Origin: Niallia taxi
Lineage (GTDB): Bacteria; Bacillota; Bacilli; Bacillales; Cytobacillaceae
Assembly: GCF_004005475.1 (NCBI RefSeq)
Contig: NZ_RZTZ01000005.1
Location: 62,001 to 126,000 of the forward strand
Direction: 5' to 3'
DNA length: 64,000 bases
Part shown: one piece after another, positions 50,695-59,875 of the stretch
Position numbering within the stretch: position 1 is the first letter of the stretch
Layout of the letters: the number at the start of each line of letters is the position of its first letter
Notes under the pieces: model-generated
What the model was told of the DNA's origin: nothing
The model's database searches: none
Seen by the model: only the letters and a program-made list of their open reading frames with translations
Program-made: the position numbers and the translations under genes

Positions 50695-51777
50695 ATGGAA
50701 AATACAGAAATATTCGATGTGACGATTATTGGTGGTGGACCAGCAGGACTTTACTCTGCTTTTTATAGTGGTTTAAGAGAAATGAAGACAAAAATCGTTG
50801 AATTTTTGCCGCATTTGGGAGGAAAGCTCCATCTGTATCCTGAAAAGATGATTTGGGATGTAGGCGGCGTTACGCCACTTCCAGGAGAAAAGCTAAGAGA
50901 ACAACTTGTGCAGCAAGGATTGACATTTAATCCGGAAGTTGCCTTAAATACAAAGATTACATCCATACGCAAAAACGCGGAAGGATGTTTTATATTAGAA
51001 TCAGCCAATGGTGAGCTGCACTATTCGAAAACAGTAATTGTTGCGGTGGGCAGCGGCATACTTACCCCTCAAAAAATAAAAATAGAAGGTGCTGAAAGAT
51101 TCGAGGTTTCTAACCTGAACTATACTGTTAAATCACTGCTGCAATTCAAGGATAAAACGGTAGTTATCTCAGGTGGAGGCAATTCAGCAATAGATTGGGC
51201 ACTTGAACTAGAGCCAGTTGCGAAAAAAGTATATATAACATGCCGAAAAGACAGCTTTAGAGGACATGAGGCTAAAGCGACACAGCTTATGGATAGTAAG
51301 GTAGAAATCTTGTTCCATACTTCTATCACGAAGCTTATCGCGAAGGATGGTCATGATACAATTGATTCAGTTGAAGTAACAAATGACCAGACTGAAGAAA
51401 CAGCACTGCTCGATGTTGATGAAGTTGTCATTAATCATGGTTATGAAATGGATTCCTCTTTATTGAAGAACAGTGAATTAGATATAGTGATGCGCGAAGA
51501 ATATTATATTTCAGGTACGGCTAATAGCGAGACATCTGTTGCAGGACTTTTTGCTGCTGGAGATATTTTGAAGCATGATGGAAAGGTTCATTTAATTGCA
51601 GGTGCTTTCCAAGATGCAGCGAACGCAGTAAATAAGGCAAAGCTGTTTATTCAGCCTGAGGCTAATACAAGCGGAATGGTTTCCTCTCATAACGAAGTAT
51701 TTAAAGAACGCAATAAAGATATTGTTAAAAATATGATGCAGTGTGACGATTGTACACAAATGAAGGTAAAAATATAA
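50695..51777 (+). CDS. Thioredoxin reductase-like ferredoxin/flavodoxin-NADP reductase (YcgT/YumC type)
   Basis: A 360-residue flavoprotein with FAD motif GGGPAGLYSAFYSG (13-26), NAD(P) motif VVISGGGNSAIDWA near 158-171 and a second FAD contact AGLFAAGDILKHDGKVHLIAGAF near 283-305. It lacks the CxxC active site of thioredoxin reductase, matching B. subtilis YumC/YcgT. An unusual C-terminal extension of about 25 residues ends in MMQCDDCTQMKVKI, a Cys-x-x-Cys pair. A Fur box and a divergent siderophore operon suggest that it supplies electrons for reductive iron release or haem/siderophore handling under iron starvation. Confidence 0.85.
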   Translation: MENTEIFDVTIIGGGPAGLYSAFYSGLREMKTKIVEFLPHLGGKLHLYPEKMIWDVGGVTPLPGEKLREQLVQQGLTFNPEVALNTKITSIRKNAEGCFILESANGELHYSKTVIVAVGSGILTPQKIKIEGAERFEVSNLNYTVKSLLQFKDKTVVISGGGNSAIDWALELEPVAKKVYITCRKDSFRGHEAKATQLMDSKVEILFHTSITKLIAKDGHDTIDSVEVTNDQTEETALLDVDEVVINHGYEMDSSLLKNSELDIVMREEYYISGTANSETSVAGLFAAGDILKHDGKVHLIAGAFQDAANAVNKAKLFIQPEANTSGMVSSHNEVFKERNKDIVKNMMQCDDCTQMKVKI

Positions 51778-51785
51778 ATAAAAAT

Positions 51786-51820
51786 AAAAAAATCCACTGT
51801 CAGTGACAGCGGATTTTTTT
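51786..51820. terminator. Bidirectional terminator between reductase and lipoprotein genes
   Basis: AAAAAATCCaCTGTCA and TGACAGcGGATTTTTTT pair across a short loop, with T/A tracts on both sides. Confidence 0.9.
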
Positions 51821-52600
51821 TTATTCTACAGAAACGGCCGTTTCTAATGCATCAACTGGCTCTCCTGATGTCGTTAGTTCGTAAATAGTGTTTCCGTCTT
51901 CCCAAGTTATCCGTGTTTCAGCTTTGTCTTCTCCAGCTGGATAACTAACCTCAACAAAGCCATTATCATTTGGTGCAGGGAGAGAATGGGACTCTAAATA
52001 TTCAACCATTTCCTTGCCGACTGTTTCTATATCCCGATTGTCAGCAGAAACGGTTTTAACTTGCATAACCCATCTGCCTTCCTTCCATTGTAGATAAGTG
52101 CTTCCAGCAGCACCCTCTATCATTCCTTTAATACCGTATCCTAAATCGACAGACATATCCTCTGGAATATCCTTCTCGTTGAATGTTGGGAACGTATTAC
52201 TAGCTTCACTGTTAACATTGGCTGAAAATTTTGCCAGTGGCTGTACATTTTCCTTTGATGTTAAGGAAGGATCATTTATATCCTTCTTTGTTTCAGAAGA
52301 ATAGAAGCTGACATTATAGCTTTCCTCTGTGTTATCGTTGATATTAACGGCCACATAATTACCGGTTGCTACCGGAACGGTTTGTGGTAGTACCGCCTCT
52401 TGCATTTTTAGCTGGTTCTTGACGTCAGCTATCCATTCACTATTTGTATTGTCCTGTGAAGCAGCAGGCTTGTTCGTAGTTTGCTCTGCCTGTACTTGAT
52501 TGCTGTCAGCAGACACCCTGTCGTTATTAGCCTGTTCGTTTGCGTTACAGCTTGTGAGAAAAAGGAGAGTACCTGTGACCATTATGGGAAAAATCTTCAT
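51821..52600 (-). CDS. Putative lipoprotein of unknown function
   Basis: A 259-residue exported protein. The signal peptide MKIFPIMVTGTLLFLTSC ends in lipobox LTSC (Cys18), followed by a Gln/Asn/Ser-rich linker to about residue 52. The globular part contains a possible beta-rich sensor-like domain, WVMQVKTVSADNRD followed by a repeat-like WEDGNTIYELTTSGEP (about 230-245), reminiscent of DUF4367-type domains of anti-sigma and envelope proteins. I do not assign a function. It is monocistronic and convergent with the reductase gene, sharing a terminator. Confidence 0.7.
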   Translation of the reverse strand: MKIFPIMVTGTLLFLTSCNANEQANNDRVSADSNQVQAEQTTNKPAASQDNTNSEWIADVKNQLKMQEAVLPQTVPVATGNYVAVNINDNTEESYNVSFYSSETKKDINDPSLTSKENVQPLAKFSANVNSEASNTFPTFNEKDIPEDMSVDLGYGIKGMIEGAAGSTYLQWKEGRWVMQVKTVSADNRDIETVGKEMVEYLESHSLPAPNDNGFVEVSYPAGEDKAETRITWEDGNTIYELTTSGEPVDALETAVSVE

Positions 52601-53299
52601 ATTAATTCTCCCTTCTTTTTTCTTGTTACTTTTTTATTCCCTATCCTCACAAAAAAATGAGTAAATTTTAAAAAAACTTTAAAAAAATAATAGAATAGGA
52701 AGCAGGCCTATTCATAGAATATGTAATGAGATGTTACAAATTAAGGTTCCCGAATGAAATTTACTGAATATATTAGTAAGTTAATATTTTAGCATAGTAT
52801 CTTTATATTTATAGGAAAAAGCAGATTATCTTCAAGTGAATTTTAAAAATGCATTAAAACTTATGTTAATATTTCGTCGGTATTTTTGTTATAGGAGTAG
52901 AGAATTGTAGAAATTTCCCGTTTTTTTGTGTAAAAAAAGACTTAAATAACGTTATGTGTTAATAAACATTACATGAGTTTGGCATAATCAGGGTATTGCT
53001 TTATATATAGAAATGCGGTTAATATAATAATCACATTAGTAAAATTATTCAAAAAACTTTTGGTGAATATGAATAATCGAATGCTAATGAAATGATAGAA
53101 AGTGCCGATAAGAGGGAAGTAAAGCTATTTAGAAACAAAACTGTCACAAATTTTCAGATTTGTTGAACTAGTTAAAAATTATACTGGACAGCAAAGACAG
53201 CAGTGTACTAGAATAGCAAATATGTTTCAAAGAAATAGAGAAAGAGCTTTGGAGATTTTGTTATTTTCGGAATACTTAAACAAAATGGGGGATTCAAAC
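52601..53299. other. 699-bp AT-rich upstream region of livJ
   Basis: It contains the divergent promoters of the lipoprotein gene and livJ but no gene, riboswitch or strong terminator that I can identify. A CodY-like half-palindrome AATTTTCAGATTTGT (53149-53163) matches the CodY consensus at 11 of 15 positions, too weak to call. The length leaves room for an undetected leader or small RNA. Confidence 0.4.
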
Positions 53300-54469
53300 A
53301 TGAAAAAGAAGCTTAGTTATTTGTTAGCAACATCTGCTTTAGCGGCAGGAATCTTGGCTGGATGTAGTCCAAAAGGTGAAGGCGGCGCTAGCAGTGATGA
53401 AATAAAAATCGGTGTTAACTTGGAGCTTTCTGGCCAGGTAGCATCCTATGGACAGTCGTTAGAAAGCGGTATTGATTTGGCAATTGAAGAAATCAATGCA
53501 GACGGCGGAATCGACGGCAAAAAAATCGTCCCAGTAAAGGTTGATAATAAATCAGATCTTACTGAAGCAACAAATGGAGCTCTTAAACTAATTGATCAAG
53601 ATAAAGTATCTGCAATTATCGGTGCTGCAACAAGCGGCGATACAGTTGCTCAAGTACAAATTGCAAATGATAAAAAGACAGTATTGCTTACTCCATCAGG
53701 AACGGCTCCAAATGTGACGGTAAATGATGATGGCTCTGTAAATGATTATGCATTCAGAACATCCTTTATCGATCCGTTCCAAGGAAATGTAGCAGCTAAC
53801 TTCGCTTCAGAAAAACTGAATATTAAAAAAGCGGCAATTTTTGCTGACAGTGCCAGCGACTATGCGAAAGGTTTAGCGGCTGCGTTTAAAGAAACATTTG
53901 AAGCAAATGGCGGAGAAATTGTATCAGAAGAAGCTTATGTGGCAAAGGATACAGATTTCAGCTCAACACTGACAAATATTAAAGCGAAAAAACCAGAGTT
54001 CGTATTTATCCCAGGTTATTATGAAGAGGTTGGACTAATTATCAAGCAAGCTCGTGAAATGGGTATCACTGTTCCATTTATGGGAGCTGACGGCTGGGAT
54101 TCACCGAAGCTTATCGAACTTGCTGGTGCAGAAAACTTAAACAACACATATATCACAAACCATTACTCTTCTGAAGATCCAGATGAAAGCATTCAAAAAT
54201 TCGTTACAGCGTTTAATGACAAGTACAGCAAGAGCCCTGACGCATTCAATGCACTTGGCTATGACTCTGTATACTTATTGAAGGATGCTATGGAAAGAGC
54301 TGGAAGCACAGATTCAGAAAAAGTGAAAGATGCATTAGCTGAAACAAAAGACCTGTCCTTGATTACTGGTGTAGTTACAATTGATGAAAATCATAACCCA
54401 ATCAAATCGGCAACAGTGCTTGAATATAAGGATGGAAAGCAAGTCTTCAACTCAAAGGTTAATCCTTAA
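53300..54469 (+). CDS. livJ: Branched-chain amino acid ABC transporter, binding lipoprotein
   Basis: A 389-residue Leu/Ile/Val binding protein (Peripla_BP_6). The signal peptide ends in lipobox ILAGC with Cys at about residue 22. The mature domain begins KIGVNLELSGQVASYGQSLESGIDLAIEEINA and has the family segments GAATSGDTVA near residue 112 and YYEEVGLIIKQAREMGI. ATG 53300 follows GGGGGA; the frame starts 26 codons earlier, but those residues do not resemble a signal peptide. First gene of livJHMGF. Confidence 0.9.
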   Translation: MKKKLSYLLATSALAAGILAGCSPKGEGGASSDEIKIGVNLELSGQVASYGQSLESGIDLAIEEINADGGIDGKKIVPVKVDNKSDLTEATNGALKLIDQDKVSAIIGAATSGDTVAQVQIANDKKTVLLTPSGTAPNVTVNDDGSVNDYAFRTSFIDPFQGNVAANFASEKLNIKKAAIFADSASDYAKGLAAAFKETFEANGGEIVSEEAYVAKDTDFSSTLTNIKAKKPEFVFIPGYYEEVGLIIKQAREMGITVPFMGADGWDSPKLIELAGAENLNNTYITNHYSSEDPDESIQKFVTAFNDKYSKSPDAFNALGYDSVYLLKDAMERAGSTDSEKVKDALAETKDLSLITGVVTIDENHNPIKSATVLEYKDGKQVFNSKVNP

Positions 54470-54486
54470 TAGTTCAAAAAATGGGG

Positions 54487-54508
54487 GGGAGCATCCTCCC
54501 TATTTTTA
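54487..54508 (+). terminator. Attenuating hairpin between livJ and livH
   Basis: GGGAG-catc-CTCCC with TATTTTTA after it; probably partial, giving excess binding protein. Confidence 0.55.
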
Positions 54509-54556
54509 TATTTTAGGAGAAAAAAAGGTTAGTTTTGGAAAAAGGAGTGAGAGAAC

Positions 54557-55432
54557 ATGGAATGGATACAGCAGCTTGTCAACGGCATCTCTCTTGGCAG
54601 CATTTACGCACTTATTGCATTAGGTTATACAATGGTTTACGGAATTATTAAACTGATAAACTTCGCCCATGGAGATGTCTTTATGATTGGCGCCTTTATT
54701 GGCTTTTATTCGATTACTGGATGGGGGCTTAGCTTCTTTCCGGCCTTGCTTGTATCGATGGCAGCTTGTGCTGTTTTCGGAGTAATCATTGAAAGAATTG
54801 CTTACAAGAGGCTTCGTAATGCTACGAGGATAGCGGCGTTAATTACAGCTATCGGCGTATCCTTATTAATAGAATATGTATTTATTTACTTTAGGGGAGC
54901 TGGTCTTGTTGCTTACCCGAATGTATTGCCAACAAAAACTTTTGATTTCTTTGGTGCTCAAATCAGCAGCAAGTCATTATTAATCCTGGGAACATCTGTA
55001 ACATTAATGCTTATATTGCAATTTATCGTTCATAAAACAAAAACAGGAAAAGCAATGCGTGCCGTTTCTCACGATATGGATGCAGCAAGACTTATGGGAA
55101 TAAATGTAGACAGAACTATTTCTGCTACGTTTGCGATCGGATCGGCATTAGCAGGTGCTGCCGGAGTTATCTTCGGTGCATATTATACAAAAATTGAACC
55201 ATTGATGGGAGTCATTCCAGGCTTGAAGGCGTTCGTTGCTGCAGTACTAGGCGGTATCGGCATCATACCAGGAGCAATGATCGGAGGGCTTATATTAGGC
55301 CTTGTTGAAACGATTGTAAGTGCATTGGGCTTCTCCCTTTGGAGAGATGCTGCTGCATTTATCATTTTAATTTTGATTCTTATCTTCAGGCCTGCAGGCA
55401 TTTTAGGCAAGAATACGAAAGAGAAAGTGTAG
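54557..55432 (+). CDS. livH: Branched-chain amino acid ABC transporter, permease LivH
   Basis: A 291-residue permease with about eight helices and the LivH hallmarks GISLGSIYALIALGYTMVYGIIKLINFAHGD (about 10-40) and a C-terminal coupling loop AVLGGIGIIPGAMIGGLILG. AAAGGAGTGAG lies before the ATG. It pairs with LivM as a heterodimer. Confidence 0.92.
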   Translation: MEWIQQLVNGISLGSIYALIALGYTMVYGIIKLINFAHGDVFMIGAFIGFYSITGWGLSFFPALLVSMAACAVFGVIIERIAYKRLRNATRIAALITAIGVSLLIEYVFIYFRGAGLVAYPNVLPTKTFDFFGAQISSKSLLILGTSVTLMLILQFIVHKTKTGKAMRAVSHDMDAARLMGINVDRTISATFAIGSALAGAAGVIFGAYYTKIEPLMGVIPGLKAFVAAVLGGIGIIPGAMIGGLILGLVETIVSALGFSLWRDAAAFIILILILIFRPAGILGKNTKEKV

Positions 55433-55441
55433 GTGAGAACG

Positions 55442-56380
55442 ATGAAAAAATCAAAAAGTTTTTGGGTGTTTTTGGTGCTTTCCATTATTGCCTACAGTGT
55501 AATCCAATATTTAATAACATATCAAGTAATTGATTCTGTATACAGTAATATGATTATCTTAACAGCAATCAATATTATGCTGGCGGTTAGTTTGCATCTT
55601 GTAATTGGGATAACTGGTCAGTTCTCTATTGGACATGCCGGGTTCCTTGCTGTTGGTGCGTATGTATCAGCAATTGTAACGATGAAATTACAGCTTCCTT
55701 TCCCTGTAGCAATTATAGCAGGTGGCGTTGTTGCTGCTTTAGCTGGATTATTGGTTGGAATTCCGACCTTGAGATTAAGAGGAGATTATTTAGCGATTGC
55801 CACACTCGGATTTGCAGAAATTATTCGTATATTCTTTTTAAATATTGATTATGTTGGTGGAGCTGCTGGTATGCAGGTTTCTCACTTAACAACATGGACA
55901 TATGCATTTATTTGCTTGTTCATCACTGTTTTGGTCATTGTAAACTTTACGAACTCTCGGCATGGCCGTGCCGCAATCTCCATTAGAGAAAATGAGATTG
56001 CAGCAGACGCAATGGGAATAAACACAACTTATTATAAAGTTGCTGCATTTGCTATTGGCTCTTTATTCGCAGGAGTTGCAGGGGCCTTACAGGCACATAA
56101 TTTCTATATTATCAGTCCAACCAACTTTGGTTTTTTAAAGTCCTTTGACATTCTTATTTATGTTGTTTTAGGCGGATTAGGAAGCTTGTCCGGTTCCGTG
56201 ATAGCAGCTGTCTTCTTAACGATTATTTCAACATTTCTGCAGGACTATCCATCAACACGGATGATTATTTACAGCCTTGTTCTTGTTATTGTGATGCTGT
56301 ATCGTCCGAAAGGATTGATGGGTACAATGGAAATCACTGATTTATTCAAGCGGAAAGGAGGCGGCTCAAATGACAAATAA
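55442..56380 (+). CDS. livM: Branched-chain amino acid ABC transporter, permease LivM
   Basis: A 312-residue permease with about nine helices. LGYSIGHAGF-like GITGQFSIGHAGFLAVGAYVSA (about 58-79) and LRGDYLAIATLGFAEIIR (about 112-129) are typical LivM segments. ATG 55442 is preceded by TAGGTGAG; the frame opens at GTG 55433 immediately after the livH stop codon. The 3' end overlaps livG by 11 nt. Confidence 0.9.
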   Translation: MKKSKSFWVFLVLSIIAYSVIQYLITYQVIDSVYSNMIILTAINIMLAVSLHLVIGITGQFSIGHAGFLAVGAYVSAIVTMKLQLPFPVAIIAGGVVAALAGLLVGIPTLRLRGDYLAIATLGFAEIIRIFFLNIDYVGGAAGMQVSHLTTWTYAFICLFITVLVIVNFTNSRHGRAAISIRENEIAADAMGINTTYYKVAAFAIGSLFAGVAGALQAHNFYIISPTNFGFLKSFDILIYVVLGGLGSLSGSVIAAVFLTIISTFLQDYPSTRMIIYSLVLVIVMLYRPKGLMGTMEITDLFKRKGGGSNDK

Positions 56381-57152
56381 TACAGCGCTATTGCAAGTGA
56401 AGGGTGCAGGTATTCAATTTGGCGGTCTAAAGGCAGTATCAGAGATTAATATAGAGCTTAACCGTGGCGAATTGATTGGCTTAATAGGACCGAATGGTGC
56501 AGGAAAAACAACAACCTTCAACATGCTAACAGGTGTGTATGCACCAACAGAAGGAGAAATTGTGTTTGATGGGAAGAAGCTGACGGGTTTAAAGCCATTC
56601 CAAGTAACAAGACGTGGTATCAGCAGAACCTTCCAGAATATTCGTCTTTTCAATGAGTTAACTGTCCTTGATAATGTGAAGGTTGCTTATCATTCCTTAG
56701 CGAAGCATTCCATGATAAGCAGCATCCTTCGTCTTCCTTCCCATTTTGCTGGTGAGAAGGAAATGGAGGAAAAGTCGATTGAGTTCCTGAAAATCTTTCA
56801 GCTTGAACGTTATAAGGATGAAAAGGCAAAAAACCTGCCGTACGGCCAACAGCGGAGACTGGAAATTGCCAGAGCACTTGCTGCAGGACCTAAATTACTT
56901 TTGCTTGATGAGCCTGCAGCCGGCATGAATCCTCAAGAAACACATGAGCTCATGGAGCTGATCGCATTTATTAGAAAGCAGTTTGACTTAACAATCCTTT
57001 TGATTGAGCATGATATGCCGCTTGTTATGGGAATCTGTGAGCGCATCTATGTTTTGGATCACGGACAGCTGATAGCAGCAGGAACTCCTGATGTAATCCG
57101 CAATCATCCAAAGGTAATTGAGGCATATTTAGGCGAGGAGGTTTCAGAATAA
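56370..57152 (+). CDS. livG: Branched-chain amino acid ABC transporter, ATPase LivG
   Basis: A 260-residue ATPase with Walker A GPNGAGKTT (about 38-46), a Q loop ISRTFQNIRLF, signature LPYGQQRRLEIARAL, and Walker B LLLLDEPAAGMNPQET. The LPYGQQ variant of the signature is normal for LivG. AAAGGAGG precedes the ATG inside the end of livM. Confidence 0.93.
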   Translation: MTNNTALLQVKGAGIQFGGLKAVSEINIELNRGELIGLIGPNGAGKTTTFNMLTGVYAPTEGEIVFDGKKLTGLKPFQVTRRGISRTFQNIRLFNELTVLDNVKVAYHSLAKHSMISSILRLPSHFAGEKEMEEKSIEFLKIFQLERYKDEKAKNLPYGQQRRLEIARALAAGPKLLLLDEPAAGMNPQETHELMELIAFIRKQFDLTILLIEHDMPLVMGICERIYVLDHGQLIAAGTPDVIRNHPKVIEAYLGEEVSE

Positions 57153-57859
57153 TGCTGAAAGTAGAAGACATCAATGTTTATTATGGAAATATCCAAGCAT
57201 TAAAGGGAGTCAGCCTCGAGGTGAACGAAGGAGAAATTGTAACACTTATCGGAGCGAATGGTGCAGGAAAAAGCACCCTTCTCAAAACATTGTCAGGACT
57301 GTTAAAACCGAAAAAGGGCAGCATCCAGTATTTGGGTAAGCCTATTTCAGGAAAAGCTGCGCAAACAATTGTTAAAGCAGGTATTTCCCACGTACCAGAA
57401 GGACGCAGAGTTTTCGCCAACATGACAGTTGAAGAAAATCTTGAATTAGGCGCCTATTTGCGTAGTGATAAAAATGAGATAAAAAAAGACCTAGACAAGG
57501 TATATGAGGTGTTTCCAAGATTACAGGAACGGAAAAAGCAATTGTCTGGAACGCTTTCAGGCGGTGAGCAGCAAATGCTTGCGATGGGAAGAGCTATCAT
57601 GGCAAGACCAAAGCTATTATTGCTTGATGAACCATCCATGGGCTTAGCTCCCCTGTTCGTTAAGACAATATTTAAAGTAATTCAGGAAATAAATCAAAGT
57701 GGAACAACCATTTTATTAGTAGAACAAAACGCCAATATGGCTCTGTCGATTGCAGACAGAGGCTATGTCATCGAAACAGGCAAGGTTGTGCTGTCAGGCA
57801 CAGCTGCTGAGCTGCAAGAAAGTGACGACTTAAAGCAAGCCTATCTTGGCGGGCATTGA
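57152..57859 (+). CDS. livF: Branched-chain amino acid ABC transporter, ATPase LivF
   Basis: A 235-residue ATPase with Walker A GANGAGKST (about 34-42), signature LSGGEQQMLAMGRAI (about 135-149) and Walker B LLLLDEPSMGLAP. Its start overlaps the livG stop by one base (TAATG), indicating coupling. It closes the livJHMGF operon. Confidence 0.93.
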   Translation: MLKVEDINVYYGNIQALKGVSLEVNEGEIVTLIGANGAGKSTLLKTLSGLLKPKKGSIQYLGKPISGKAAQTIVKAGISHVPEGRRVFANMTVEENLELGAYLRSDKNEIKKDLDKVYEVFPRLQERKKQLSGTLSGGEQQMLAMGRAIMARPKLLLLDEPSMGLAPLFVKTIFKVIQEINQSGTTILLVEQNANMALSIADRGYVIETGKVVLSGTAAELQESDDLKQAYLGGH

Positions 57860-57869
57860 TGATTTTGGT

Positions 57870-57899
57870 AAGCTGCCTTTAGCGAGGCGGCTTTTTTTT
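57870..57899 (+). terminator. Terminator of the liv operon
   Basis: AAGCtGCCT-ttagcg-AGGCgGCTT with T8 after it. Confidence 0.88.
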
Positions 57900-57918
57900 A
57901 TGGGGAGAAGTAAAAAAA

Positions 57919-57950
57919 TGAAACTTTTTTGTGCTCTTTTTTCACTAATA
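57919..57950 (+). promoter_or_regulatory. Candidate autoregulated ECF promoter
   Basis: TGAAAC (57919-57924), the standard Bacillus ECF -35, is followed after about 18 nt by CACTAATA, similar to the CGTCTAATA -10 region of such promoters. The predicted transcript starts just before the ribosome site of the sigma gene. Confidence 0.5.
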
Positions 57951-57971
57951 AGGGAAGGGGGAAGATGAAGA

Positions 57972-58496
57972 TTGAAGGATAGAGATATAGTGCTTGTTAA
58001 AAAAGCAATAAAAGGAAACAGCAAGGCTTTGGAACTGCTGCTCCAAAAACATTATGAGCAATTATACAGGAATGCCTATTTATATGTACAAAATAAGGAA
58101 GACAGCTTAGATATAGTCCAAGAGACGGCATATCAAGCGTTCAGATCAATTAAATCATTAAAGAAGCCAGAGTATTTCATGACATGGCTGACAAAAATAG
58201 TGATTCATTGTGCAATGAACCATTATAGACAAAGAAAAGATGTCATTCCACTAACAGATGAAATTCTTTCAAAACAAACATCACGAAGCACAGAACCGGC
58301 ATACGAGCTAATGGATGCAATTAAGGAGCTTAAAGAAAGCTTTCGGACAACCCTCATCCTTTTTTATTACCATGACTATTCAATCAAAATGATTAGTGAA
58401 GTAATGGAGCTGCCGGAAGGAACGGTCAAGACAAATTTAAGCAGAGGAAAACAGGCGTTAAGAAAATGCTTAAAGGAGGAGATGATCCATGGATAA
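57972..58496 (+). CDS. ECF-type RNA polymerase sigma factor
   Basis: A 174-residue ECF sigma factor. Region 2 covers about residues 22-92, with the core-binding segment DSLDIVQETAYQAFRSIKSL (about 44-63) and FMTWLTKIVIHCAMNHYRQRKD. Region 4 helix-turn-helix is YSIKMISEVMELPEGTVKTNLSRGKQALRK (about 135-164). It starts at TTG 57972, 6 to 8 nt after GGGGGAAG. It overlaps the downstream anti-sigma gene by 8 nt. The presence of a -35-like TGAAAC upstream suggests autoregulation. The stimulus is unknown. Confidence 0.9.
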   Translation: MKDRDIVLVKKAIKGNSKALELLLQKHYEQLYRNAYLYVQNKEDSLDIVQETAYQAFRSIKSLKKPEYFMTWLTKIVIHCAMNHYRQRKDVIPLTDEILSKQTSRSTEPAYELMDAIKELKESFRTTLILFYYHDYSIKMISEVMELPEGTVKTNLSRGKQALRKCLKEEMIHG

Positions 58497-59871
58497 AGAG
58501 AAGTGGATAAAAGAAGTAGACTCCATCGAGGTGCCGAAGGAGGCAGTGTTTCAGGCAATTTCCCAAGGAATTAAACAAGCTGAAAAACCACGTAGGAAAA
58601 AACGGATGATTATCGGGGCTCTTACAGCAGCAGCTGCAACACTCATTATCGGTTCAGGCTTCGTTAGCCCTACAGCCAATCAAGTGTTAGCGAAAACGCC
58701 AATATTAGGAGAGCTGTATAAAAAGTTTGACGACAAGCTTGGTATGAAGCTGGCAGAAGAGGATATGGTTACTAACCTAAATGAGACTATTACTAAAAAT
58801 GGGGTGACATTAAAGGTAACGAGTGCTTATTTTGACGGCTTTCAAGTGACAATCGTAGGAGAAGTCTACAAAAAAGGCAAATGGCCGGCAAATGAACCAG
58901 ATGAAATAAGCTTTGATATGAACTTTGAGAATTACAAGGGGGATGAAGATCCATGGATTAATATGAAATCAGAAAGTTTCAATCAAATTAAGGATGGGTT
59001 TGAATTTCATTGGACAATGAATTATCCATACGAGGATATAAAGGAGAACATGGTGCTGCCGGTAACTATTCATTATATTAATGGGGTTAAAGGAGATTGG
59101 AAGTTTTCTGTACCTGTTGAACAAAGGGAATTCACAGAAGTTGAATTTGCTCATAAGGAGGCCTTCGAGTATGGGAGTTACATAGAAACAAAGAGAATAC
59201 TAGAGGGACCAGAGACTCCGATATTAATTTACAGCATAGCAAGTCCAGATGAAAATAATAAGGTATATTTGTCAAAAGCGGTTGATGATAAGGGGAATGA
59301 ACTGTTTACTGGTATCAATTCATTTTTAGTTGATGATTCTTCTGAAGATGCAATAGAGACTTTTACCTCCCAATTAAATATTTTAGATAAAGAGGCGAAT
59401 TCTATAACCTTCTATCCAGTGCTTGACAGATCTGAAGACACTTTATATCACGATATGAGTGAATCTGGATTTGTATTGGCAAGTAAAAGGACAGATTTAG
59501 CACTTCATGTAAATAGTGTTAAACAAGAAAAAGACAAGCTGATATTAGACTACAATATAACAGGAACTTTAGATAAAGCGTCTAGATCAGATTTAGTTAA
59601 TAACTTAGGATATGACTTGACACTGGTTGATAAAAAGCATGTAAAGGATATAGATGAAGACAATCCCTTCCCGCCAGAGGGGCATTCCGTCTCAAGAAAT
59701 AAACTTAAGATATTAGATAGAGAAAAGCTTCATTTTCAATCTGTATTTGATTTAAACGGGGAGGAAAAGATAGAAGATTTTAAACTGACAGAAACAGTCC
59801 TCAGTATTAATTTTTCTATGTATTTCAACTCAGTTAAGCTTGAGCCTTTTACTGTTGAATTGAGAAAATAA
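58489..59871 (+). CDS. Transmembrane anti-sigma factor with DUF4179 and DUF5643-type extracellular domains
   Basis: A 460-residue single-pass protein. The short cytosolic N-terminus (about 1-38) should hold the sigma factor. A membrane helix follows at about residues 39-58 (MIIGALTAAAATLIIGSGFV). The extracellular part begins with the DUF4179 region (SPTANQVLAKTPILGELYKKF, about 60-80) and continues as a beta-rich domain from about 90 to 460. It resembles the anti-sigma partners of several Bacillus ECF factors, released by regulated proteolysis upon envelope stress. It overlaps the sigma gene by 8 nt. No site-1 protease gene is adjacent. The repeat element copy 2 begins 4 bp after its stop codon. 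Confidence 0.85.
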   Translation: MDKEKWIKEVDSIEVPKEAVFQAISQGIKQAEKPRRKKRMIIGALTAAAATLIIGSGFVSPTANQVLAKTPILGELYKKFDDKLGMKLAEEDMVTNLNETITKNGVTLKVTSAYFDGFQVTIVGEVYKKGKWPANEPDEISFDMNFENYKGDEDPWINMKSESFNQIKDGFEFHWTMNYPYEDIKENMVLPVTIHYINGVKGDWKFSVPVEQREFTEVEFAHKEAFEYGSYIETKRILEGPETPILIYSIASPDENNKVYLSKAVDDKGNELFTGINSFLVDDSSEDAIETFTSQLNILDKEANSITFYPVLDRSEDTLYHDMSESGFVLASKRTDLALHVNSVKQEKDKLILDYNITGTLDKASRSDLVNNLGYDLTLVDKKHVKDIDEDNPFPPEGHSVSRNKLKILDREKLHFQSVFDLNGEEKIEDFKLTETVLSINFSMYFNSVKLEPFTVELRK

Positions 59872-59875
59872 CCTT

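Noticed and set aside
53149-53163. CodY-like box upstream of livJ
   Set aside because: Only 11 of 15 positions match, with the second half wrong; this is expected by chance in AT-rich DNA.
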